Source: Protula sp. h YS-2021 (taxonomy: Eukaryota > Annelida > Polychaeta > Sabellida > Serpulidae). From it: a stretch of 64,000 nt of DNA. The notes below the pieces were generated by a model. It was given only the letters and a program-made list of their open reading frames with translations, had not been told where the DNA came from and did no database searches. This document shows positions 23,101 to 35,100 of the stretch, piece by piece (the first letter of the stretch is position 1; each line of letters begins with the position of its first letter). The position numbers were made by a program, and so were the translations under genes. The DNA lies in assembly GCA_949752745.1 (NCBI GenBank), contig OX457026.1:71179091-71243090 (forward strand). The letters are read 5' to 3'.

Positions 23101-26100
23101 TTCCACACATTATGAGCGATCCTTCCTGTAAACCAAGACATGGGCCTAATTTCTTTCTAATGTTAACCATAGTAAGTATACAAGGTGGGTCATAGAGTAG
23201 AACCTCTTTATAACATCACCGGATGTGATGACATAAAGATTATTACATCATCTAAAACCATATGCTCATTGAGCTTTTTGCTGTTAAAAACTCAGTTATG
23301 ACCACATATTGCCTTTTTCGACACAATTTCTTCATCTCAACAATGCCGTTATAGCGAGGTATCGCTGTATGCTAATGTTTTACTTTGCATAGTGGACTAT
23401 TTTTTGACAACACTAATTGTAATTAATTAATTAATTTTGCCCGGCCAGGTAGGGCAAAAAGCTAACTTTTCCTGCAAAGGAAACCAGGCGCCTGTTGACA
23501 CTCATTTCGGAGATCGGGCACGCTATCTTCACTTGACTAGATGGTTTTGTTTGTTTGTTTGTTTTTCACAGACTTTTTGTTCACTTGACTGGCTTGCTAG
23601 CTTCGTGCCCACGGAATGTACCACTGCTGTTGTCAAATATAAGTACAGCGAGACACCCCGAGCAGTCGCCGTCAAAAAGAGTCTTTCACACTCTGTATTT
23701 CGTTATCTTTCTATTTCAAAGTTCCAAATGGCACACAGATGTACTACATTCACTTAAAATAACTGATAAAGGAATTGGCGGGACTAAGAACCAGTGTCAG
23801 ACTGAATTTCTGAATGTTAAACCATTACGAGAGAGATCCCGCAAGCTCCACTATAAATAGATTACAGCAGATGCTTATTCTTTGATTGTGATACTACATT
23901 TTTATTCTTCTGAAGGCAAAAGTTATGGCAACAGGAGAATGAAGTCCATAAAATCAACTTACTGCTAAAAGCCAAACACCAAAATATTTGTACAGATGGA
24001 ATTTCCCCCAGAGAAATATCACAGCACAGCGCCCAAAGAAGCTTCGCTCCTGAAAGATTAATAAAATTAGGTTGTTTGCAGTATCATAAAATGTAAAATA
24101 TACCTTAAAATAAAGAGTATTGAAGTATATTATAGAAGAAAAAATGCAACGTTATGGTAGAATTGTATCAACAATCCGACCCATAGTAAATATAACTGAG
24201 GGAAATAAATTATTTCCTTTGAAAGAATTGAACTACATTGTTTGCTTTCAAGTCAGACGGCTTATCATTTTATTGAAGCTACAGAGGGACTGCAGATTTA
24301 AAAGCAAGTAAAATTATTATTTTAAAGAAAAACTTACACCAATTTCTATTACGAATGTGAGTTTTTCTGCGGAAAGGCACCACGAACTAGTAATTTTAAA
24401 ACTGGTTTTTCGCTCATGCTCAACCTTGAAGCTTCTGTTCATACCGTGAAATTACAGTTCAAATCGGTTAATTGCATAGCCAATTTTCCAAAGAATATTA
24501 TGTTCCTGACCGATTTATGCGATACTCCGGTATGTTTTTGTGAGAAAAGAACGGTAATAGATGTTACTGCAGCATGCAATTAACCGGTTTATACGATTAA
24601 ACGGTTTTTGCGATTAACCGATTTCGCTTGTACATACCATAAATGCATCGCTTAGCATGTAGCTGTTTGGTAGGAAGATGAAGGATACTTGATATACTGC
24701 TATGTATGCAATTCCAGCTAACATTCTCTTCACCGCCGGCCAAATACTGCAAACCAATTACACGCTGAAAATTGCCTTTTGGTATTCCTTGAGAAAAATA
24801 CGGCTCTGGTTTTCTTTCCAGTCAATTTTTGTTTCGTTTTTCTATGTATAGGAGGTCTATATATCAAATTGATTAGTTAGCTGCTGTACAACATCCGCCA
24901 GTGACCACGTTATAAGTGAAAAAACACTTAAAGCCGAATTCTGATCTTCAGTACGAAATTTTTGAGAAAACCTCTGCGCAAGGAACATTTTTTCCGCTCT
25001 CAAAAAGTGGTCATTATAAAGAGCTTCAATTTTGAAATCATGTTTTAAATGCGTCAGACACTGCTAACGACGGAATGGCGGCAGTCTTTTCACTATACAT
25101 TGGTCAAATAGTTTTCCCTGTAGCTCTGACTGAAGTTTTTAATTTTTATTTCAGTTTTAAATTTTACCATTTTGGAAGTTCTCCAGTGATTTTGTCTGTA
25201 TAAGCACCGCACACGAAATCCTCATAGCGCCTCATGGAAAACTGCAAGCCAATAAATATTAATCTTTATAACAATAAGGAAGAAATTTATAGCACATACT
25301 CAGGACGAAATAAGGGAATCTTTATGGAACTATGAAGCAACATTGTCTTTTCCACCCTTTATCCACGTGACTGATCTTTATCTCCGCAGCAACAGATGCC
25401 CTAGCTACGACAATCACCTTTGTACTAGCACTAAACAATAATAATGCGCCAAGCATATGGTATCATCAATTTATACTGGAAGATAAGTGGAATAATTTGC
25501 AAAGCTAAAATATGGGGCATTATGAGCCAGCGATGTTTTAAGATGAAGCAGATTTTCTTGCATTGAAATTCTGTAAGTTCTGCCGTTTGACGGTCCGCCC
25601 ACAAATAAGTTTTGTTAATTTTACTAATTTCTTAATTAGCAAACTAATTTTTAGGAAAAGTAAATCCATATGCAAGGCATCGAAAAATGTGTGACTAATG
25701 CACTTTAAAGGTTAACAACATCAACAGTGAATGAAATTTTCACTTAAATCATTGGAAGGGTTTACATTTTACGTCTAATGTCTAATTAAAATTCTTCACC
25801 ATATTTTGACAAGCTGTTTCACGTTTCTTGTATGAAAGAAGCACTTTCTAAAGCACAAGAACAGGCACTTATTTCTTATTCACTAGGGGGGGGGGGGGCA
25901 TTTTATGACTGTGTATCACGCGATGTTCTACTTCTGCCTGCTACACACAGGGTCCTGCCGCCACCCAACATCAAACCCTGGAGCTGAGTTGCAAAAAATA
26001 AATAAATAAACGAAAGCTGGGCTTTGAGTGTCCCCAATCAATGTTCGAGTCATTTTAAACGTGTAGTAGAAAAAAAGGTGCTTATTAGGTAAATTTGGGA

Positions 26101-29100
26101 AAACTGGTATACCAATGGACCTGCGAGGAAGCCGCCGTAATGGTAAATAAAACCGGCAACTTGCAGGAAAGACGGCATATCTTTTCGAGCTGTTATTTTC
26201 TGTTCTTGTCCCAAGTGTTCTGGCTGAAATAGCAAGATGTTAAGTAACAATAATGATAATAGTAATAATAACAATTAATATTTTTTTATTATTTTACTAC
26301 ATGTATTATAGTTATTATTAATAACTTATTATTATTAATATTATTATTATCAGGAGACCAGCTCATGCTATTAATATTTACTTACAATTTTTTTCTATGA
26401 AAAGTTAGACAAAAACTATGTTACATAAATTACTTTTTGGTGTCCGTCATATAAATCCAATGCTAGACCGATGAGTTTTAGCGTGACCATACATTGTGTC
26501 GTGGTCCATGTGATACCATAATTTTTGTCATCCATGGTCTGCGTGAATCCAACAACAAGGTATATCTGTCCAAACAAACATGGCCGTAAAAGGTGAATCA
26601 GTCATCGCCGTAGAAATTTGTGAAATAAGTATTCAGGTGAAAATTACTGAATGACCGAACAGACCTGTTGGATAATCTTCAGGAATTATAAAAATTTTCA
26701 TATTTGTTATTTTTAAAGAAAACATGTTATCAGTGAAACTGATGAACGTCCCCCGCCACGAACTATGGTCGAATCGAAAAATAATGCAACGTTGCACAAC
26801 TTCAATATATATATGTTCACTGTAGCAACAATCAAATGCCAGGGTTGAATAGCGGCCGAGATTTCGCGTGCACAAAGTTGCACTGTAGGCAGCAGGAATA
26901 CTAAAACATTGCCTATTTTCAACAAGTCGCCATTTCGTCATTTTTGGACAGAATCGAAAAATAATGCGACGGTGCACAACTTCAATATGTATATCTTCAC
27001 TGTAGCAAAAATCAAAAGCCAGGGTTGAATAGCGGCTGAGATATCGCATGCACAAATTTGTGCTTCCAAGTGTCGCCAGACAGGCAGACAGGCGAACGGA
27101 CGGACGGATCCGAATACTGTAATCCCCCGCTCCACGCTACGCGGCGGCTGCGGACTAAAAAACGACAGCTCCACTACAAATGTCTTCCCATGCAGAATAG
27201 AAATTAGGTAACTGGAGAGTTTACCCGGATATGGTTAGCAGAAAACTGTAGCCAGTGTCTACAAACGGGATTTTCCAATTTTTCATTTTAATGACATTTT
27301 TAAAGGGGAAACGCAAATGACTCGTTACACATCTCCACTTTCTATGCTCAAGATGAGAACGAAAATCAGTCAGAACATAGATGTGGGCCGCCCAAAAGCA
27401 CAAGTTTTCCACCAGAGTTCTTGTATATTCGTTTCAATTCTTGATAAAATAACATTGGTTGCCCAGCTCCACTTAAAGGTCTTTCTATAGGCACGAGGAT
27501 AGTAAAACACTGTGTAGTTACAGGGATATAGTGGCACATGCTCATATGGAAAGGGTACACCGACAGGGTTTTTAAAGTTTTTCTTATTCTTCGTATTGAA
27601 ATCAATCTAAGTTGGTCGGCCATCGAAAAATACACAAGCACGAGTTGGGGTAGGGGATGAGTGTCACCCGAGGGAGGCACTTGGTATCTTACGTGCTAAC
27701 ACGTGTGTCCAAAAGAAGGGTTGTAATTTTGAGACCAGACGTGGTCCGCGCGGGCGGAGTGCCAATTTCGTTGAAAAAGGGCGAGAGGTATTTTCATCCA
27801 GTACTCAGTGTTTCCTGCAAAAAGGGGTTATTTAGGAATTTCACCATGCGATTGGTTAAAAAGGGGTATTACTTCATAACTAGAGCTTCAGTGAGATTGG
27901 ATCCCCCGTGTAACACATGTCTTCGGATGTTAGCAAATTCATTGAAATTGAAAAACCTACACTGCCCAACAATTTTTGGTCGATTTAAAAAATAAGACGA
28001 CGTTGCTCACATTCAATATGCGTATTAACCGCGTGCAAAACCAAAAAAGCATTAGCATGAATAGTTTTGGGGTTGCGGCCTGGACAAAATGTCACATCTT
28101 TGTACATTCGAACTTAATTTTTACCTATTTTCAAAATTCTGTCACTTTGACAATTTTTCGCCGAATCGAACGAAAATACAACGTTGCACACCTCCGATAT
28201 ACGTATGAACCGCATGTAAAACGAAAAAGCATTAGCATGAATAGTTTTCGAGTAACAGCCTGGACAAAAGATAGTATACTAGAGCGGACGGACGGACGGA
28301 CAGACAAGTTGAAAACTATATCCCTCCGTTACATGGGGGATAATTAACACTCCGCGTTTAGGGGCTGTTTCAAAAAGTCGTACGTGAGTGGCCCCCTGGG
28401 GAAGGGAAGGGGGGGGGGGTCAGCTCAAATGCGCACACTTGGATGTGATACAGGTGTTTTACGTCTGAGTGGAGGGCGGGAGGCAGGAAGGAGGAAGAGA
28501 TGCACTATTCGAGAAGGGGAAGAGCAAGACAAAAAGGTGAAGAAGAGTTTCTTTTATAACTTCTTAAGATTTTCCTTTAAAATACATACTGTATTGAATA
28601 CGTAGGAGATTATGACTGATGCAACTGTTCCCTTCAATGTATAAAGCATTGCATAGTTGAGGACCACCGTGATTACTGAATGTGCTGCATTTCTTCCTAG
28701 AAATAAACAAAAATGCAAACTGTAAAAACCAGTAATGGTAAAATAACCGGAAATAATATTTGTTTTTACTATGAAGGATATTTCCTTAGAACAATCTGGA
28801 TTATATGCGTTAAACAAGCAGAACATGTAATCTACAAAGATTTAGAAATTATTGTTGTTTGAAATGTTACCTTGTTACTTTTCACAAGCAACCAAAAGCT
28901 GTCGGCATCTTACTTCTTAAAACTTAAGAGTCTTAAGCGGCTGCTTCCATCCAGCCACGATGTTCGAATAACTTTTTATTCGTGTCTTTAGTACAGAATC
29001 AGGCAAAATAAGGTCAACTGAACTCGAATAAAAAGCAGGAACGGTTTGGGTAAACTGTATTTTCCTATGCTTCTGTCCAAAAATAGCCAAACTGATGTAG

Positions 29101-32100
29101 TTTCGTGGGTTTGAGTAACTAAGCACTAAATGGCGGGGATGACTTTGGCGAAACCGGATAGTTCCTTCCCCCGCAGTGGCTGTTCTCTCGATCCGGCTAT
29201 CTCGAGGTCTATTATTGTCGAATGTCTGACCATTCCCGAAAGCACAAATACATGGATTCTTGCGATATATGATTGTATAAGTCGGCGAAGGAGGGGGGAG
29301 GGGTGTGCGTGAGGGAGAAAAGAGCGAAGAAATTAATTTAGTGTCATCGGAAACACACAGCACGATACTATACGTCAAAGTGTGCGGGGCGAACGCGAAC
29401 AAGGAAAATCACGCCTAGTTCACTGATGTTAATGTGCGCCTGAGCCAGGCCAGGCACATCCACTGACCATTTTTAGTAGAGCCAGTCGATTGCTGATCTC
29501 TTGGAGTCCAGCCCACCCCCTTGGCTTCTGGGCTTGCTTCTGTAACGATGTGCAAAGAGGTTTCGTTTCTCCATCTTAAAGTTGGGCGTACCGTTGAAGG
29601 AGCTGCAAAACATGCTGATCGTTGCGAGGCTGTTCATACGCTCTCGGTATTGCAGGCAGCGTAACGACGTCGTCATCGCGATGGTACAGCGCACGGAAGG
29701 ACGCACGGCGTGGACGATGCGGGCGATCCAGCTGAGCTTAACGAGCAGGTTGAGTTTTTAAACGCGTTTTCTGACGGGAGTAATCCAGCGCATAATTAAA
29801 TCCAGAATCTTCTGCAGCATGCCCTTCGGGATTGAGAGGGTGCAGTCCAGCGTGTTTATCGAACTCAAAGGTGGGTGAGCCACTGGTTGTGAGAAATGCA
29901 CTCTCCCAGGTGACCAAGCGAAACTAACAAGTAGGTGAGGCGCCCATTGGCTTTCATTGCGCCTCCGTACGTTTCTGCCGTTATGGAGAAGTCATCGAGA
30001 AAGCAGATGACGACCTTGATTCCCTGTCGATGGAGCATCCGGCAAACACTTCCGGTCATCCCGTGAAAGATCCCAGTGCTTAGGAAAGCCCCGAACGGAG
30101 GTGTGTGTCGATCACATATGGGTAGTGCGAATCACCGTCTAACTTCCGCTTCAGATCCGTAAATTGGTGCGAGAACTGGCTGAGGCTGACGTTGCGATAA
30201 AGGGATTTAGGTCGCCCTGACATATATAGGATCCGGGCAACTGGGACTGGAGTTGGGACTGGAACCATTGGGATTGAAGGTTAATTTATGATACATTTCT
30301 ATGGGTAGACGGACAAAAAGCCCCAGTGTTTTACAAATCCGGACAAAAGCACCAGTGTAGGGGTGACAAAAGCCCCAGTGGTCAAAAGCCCCAACATTTT
30401 TACATTTAACATTTTTAACGAGTTATAGGAACAGCGCGCTTAGAACGCAAATGAATAATAATGCTATGTTACACAAACAGATCATATAAAGTAAGTCCCA
30501 ATTGTCCCAATCCCAATAGTCCCAGTCCCAACTGTTCCAGTCCAAATTGTCCTGGATTCATACAGGATCCTTGTCCCGTCAAGGCTACTCCTACGTCCTA
30601 CTGCTCCTACTCCTACGAGTAGGCTATTCCTACTCCTACGTCGACGGACGTAAATGTGTGTTTGTCTGGCGAAGCGAAACCCGCGCGATCCGCTGAGATA
30701 TTCCAGGTGCTTCTCGAGCAAGTGCTGCAAACACGTGCGAATCTGCAGCGGGTTCGGGTGCAGCCCTTGTAACTATTGTAATTGCGGCATGTCTTTCTGC
30801 CCATGATGCCTCTCGAGGCGATACGTCTCTGCATGTTGAGCTGTGTGGCTGCTTCTCCTTGAAAGCAGGCTGCTAAACCCTGCGTAGTCGGCATTGCGTC
30901 CTCACTCCGAATCCCGAGGGACGAGCCGCAAAAGTCTTGGGCGCCGAGAGGTTTTATTGTTTCCCTGTATTTTTGCTGTCGGCCAGGGATCTTCTCCAGG
31001 GACTGGCTTCTCGCTCAGGGACTCCAGGAAGGCTGCTATCGACGGACGGTCAATGTCAGAGAAGTTTCCTAACGTCACGGGGGGGGGGGGGGGGGGCTTT
31101 GGCCCTGGGAGTGGTTGAGCTCCGCTCGTTGCCGTCATTGCCTTTCATCTCGCTTACTGTTGCCTGAAGGACACAGTGCTGGGGTGGTGTGAGTTTTGGG
31201 TCTTTAAGGTAGCTCTGCCAATACGAGTGAGTGCTTCTACACTCTTAGCTGTCAGCAGCTTTTCTTTGCCCATTTTCGAAGCTCTTCGATGGCTAATCCC
31301 CAGCTAGCCAAATTAAGAATTTTGGTCTTTGAAAGAACTTGATGTCACTGTTCCCTAAGATGGTGAATAAAGCGTAAAAAGGAGTGATTTATATCTGGTA
31401 GTAACTCCCTCAATATTAGGTACTTGGTCAATGAGCACAAAGCGCGATATGCAGCAGCATGGCGAAATGGCGACAAGATGTTTGGGGTAGACAACGTGCA
31501 TGTTCACTGAGGAGACTCCAGGGGGCCGAAAGTTTGCCAATCACAGGACGAGTTTAGAGGGTTGTTTCAACCAACTATTACAGGGAAAATTTCGCTCTCT
31601 TTAATTAGACAGTGATACTTACCATAAAGCACACGCCCGCGCCCATTTTATGAAAATAAACAAACTTCATTTTATTCAATAAATAAAATTCGGGCAGACC
31701 GCGATCGCTCTCCAACCCCTTACAAATATACTTTTTCTTTGTTATTTTCGATATTGAAAGACTTGACCTCACATGCACTGACATATTCCTTCCTTCCCCA
31801 CCCCAGTGCAGGGGTATCTACAGTATGTTGGGAGAGCGCTCTTTAGCTGTACTGACAGCGCGGGGAAATTATCGCGATATAGTTAGTCAAATATTTACAC
31901 ACCAGCGGTTCGGTCAACATTTAAGTCGTGAACAAAACTTAGCGACCTTGTAGTTATTTGGCTACATATTCGAAACAAGTATATCAGTAAAACTGACTAA
32001 GTCCCCCTCCGGCGTGCAGTCACAAGAGTTCAAAACATTTCGAGGTCTGACTAAGTCCCCTGGCCGCTACCAATCATAGGGAATTAATTGTTTCAGGCCT

Positions 32101-35100
32101 AATTTTCGGCCAAAGGCAAAACCTATACCCAGGTGCAGAACTAGAGCGTTTATTTTATGCATGTGCAAGGTTTAAATGAAATCCCTCCAGTAGTTCTTGA
32201 GATCTGTCGTAGAAACCACACCCTATCCCACCATTTCAAGATCGGAAATTTTCGGATTTTTAACGAAGTCTGTAGGCCCAATTTTTCGGCTGACAGTGAA
32301 ACCTACAACTTTATTCTATGCATGTGCAAGGTTAACATGAAATCCCTTCAGTAGTTCTTGAGATCTGTCGCAGAAACGACACCCTATCCCATCATTTCAA
32401 GGTCTGACATTTTAGAATTTTTGACGAAGTCTGTAGGCCAAATTTTTCTGCCGTCGGCGAAACCTATATCTAGGTGCACACATACAACCCATATTCTATG
32501 CATGTGCAAGGTTTAAATGAAATCCCTCCAGAAGTTCTTGAGATCTGTCGCGGAAACGACACCTATGCCAAATGTTGACGGACAGACGGACGGACGGAGC
32601 CGAATTCAATATTCTCCCGCTCTGCGCTACGCGGCGGCGGGGGATCAATAATATCACTTTGAAGAAAACTGTCGAAAGCCGGTCGCGACATCGGTACTTT
32701 CTGTCTGTGAACTCGAGCGTAATTAAGAAAAAAAAAAAACGCACCAAAATTGAAGTAGCACGTCGCAAATCCAGCAGCGATGTGAAACAAATGCTGCAAA
32801 TTGTGTGCCCTTCCGTGAAGCGTATATCGGTGTAGTAAGGCGAAAATGTAACCTGCAAAATAAATATACACATGATCCATGGCACGTAATTTTGCTTGTG
32901 AAAAGACCCGGAAAGTATTTGGCGGAAATACAAGCGTGGAGTTTCTATTTTTAACAATTACTTGAGTACCAGAGTGAATACAACATAAACGAGATATTAA
33001 TATTTCCTCTAATTGAATCTGTAATCGGAGCAGTATTAGACACATTTAGAATAATGCGTATTGGCTCCACCCCCCCACTCCCCCCCCCGACCCCCTGGTA
33101 TGAATAATGCTATCGTCTAGCTACTCCAATCAAAACTATTGGTAAAATGGTATTTTTTAAATTTATTGACGTATTCAGATGTGAATAAAATTAAAAAGTG
33201 ATGGGACCTCCCTGGCCTTGAATGTTGCTTGGGCCTATATTTACGTCATACCTTCGGCATTCTGGACCAACAAACCCACCATGCAAATAACCCGCCCCCT
33301 CCACCCGACAGAAGTAAAAAAATCTTAAACTGGACTTTTCTGTTTAATATTTTAATATGCTGCGCAATGCTCAGGAAACTGCAAAGAATGAGGTAGAATT
33401 AATACAATGAATATTACGAAAGCGTATTAGTCTTTTTTTTACGATTTTATCTTCCCCAAATTTCATACAAATTTCACACTAATTTTGGTATAACTTATAA
33501 ATTCTTCCATCATCGCCCAGTTACTTACCCCAAATTTTAGTCAAATTTTGTTCTTATTCTTATTTTAATGAGTGTTTTTTTCTTATTTACTTTATATAAA
33601 TTTCGTACAAAATTTAGGCTAAGGAAAACTGGATACACTAACCCTATATTTGACCGCTTTTTATCAAATCGCCAAACAAAACATAAGCCTAATAGAGGAG
33701 CTTGACGTGAATATTATTGTGACATTTCAACACAATCCGGCCGGATTTGTAGGATTGTATCTTGGCAAATTTGGCCAAATCGCCATATATATATATATGT
33801 CCAAATTTCAAAGCAATCCTACCAGAAATGTAGGAAAAATCGTGTTTTCACACACACATAACGGACGTGGATACTTCACAAATGATTAGTGGAAAATTTC
33901 CTACAATTAGTATTAGAAACAAGGCTATTTTTCATACTGGCCTTCCAAATCCTAATGCTACGTAAGGATGGCCAAGAGACAAATTGTAAGGAGTATTACA
34001 ACTTGACACAGACGAGCTAATTTATTGTAATCAAAATTGTTTTTATGAAATGGATAAATCATGAGTTGCAGCACTTTTACTAGAAGTCAAGCAACGACAA
34101 TAAGACCCAAGAAAGAAATACGCAAGTGCTTTATTTTCATGTGAGAATGCTGATTCCATCTATCAGTTTTTTACGAGACCCGATAGGAAAAGCTGGCAAA
34201 CAAACAACAATTTGACAGTCACATTGTTCGACCTAACGCCATAAAATGCAGATAAACGCGTCCTTTGGCTGGTTGGAATATACAAATAAGAATATCCGTG
34301 GACACTGTACCCAGCATTAAAAACGAAGACACTACCAGAGTGAAACGAGAAATCAACAGATTCTGACAAAATTTAGATTTGACACATGGCTTCATGGACA
34401 ACACTGCTATCGAAAGAAGAGGACACGATTTGTGGGACCAACAGCATTGTTTCTGTCTCTCTTAGCGCTTTAAGTTTATTTGAGGAGTTTTTTTTTTTGC
34501 CGAACAGATAACAAAAATACTACAAATCCAGCAAAGATCTACGTGGGATCAGGGAAGGTAAGAAGGGAAGCAAAGAAAGAAAGAAGAAAAGAACAAAAAA
34601 AAAATTAATGTAGTATGGGCTTTTGTATCTTTCTGTGAGAGGTAGAACTATAGTAACTATGGCCTGTACAAACCTATGAAGCGAGAAGGAAGTTAGGCGC
34701 GTCCTGAGTACGGGTGGCACCTAAGGGTTCCGGACCATAACCCCCCCAGACAATACTCCCGGATGATACCCCCCCCCCGTCAATACTCCCAGACCATAAC
34801 CCCCTAGGACAATACCCCCCCCCCCCCCCCCCCCGTGCCAAAGAAAAATGGAAAAAAAAAGATGGTGGGGGGTATTGGCACGGGGGTATGGTCCTAGGGG
34901 GTATGGCCTGGGGGTATTGGCGGGGAAGGGGTATCATCCGGGGGTATCATCCTAGACCCGGCACCTAATCCGCAGTGGGCGTGTTCACAAAAGTTAACTG
35001 TACAGTTAACTGATTTCGTTAACTGCCAGAACGCATGTAAGCTTATAAATTTGACATGTTAATGCAAAATAAGTCGCACAAAAAGTGTCTGTGTGATATA

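Noticed and set aside
26633..27174. 140-codon and overlapping ORFs on the - strand
   Set aside because: They fall within the R2 repeat and duplicate with its 180-bp subunit, so they are not genes.
28917..29402. 161-codon ORF on the - strand
   Set aside because: No domain. It lies in an intron of the LPCAT3-like gene and its C-terminal part has no continuity with flanking exons.
32496..33045. Two overlapping ORFs of about 155 codons on the - strand taken whole
   Set aside because: Only the part at 32745-32852 is coding (LPCAT3-like exon 2, set by splice sites and phase). The rest is intron and R3 repeat sequence.
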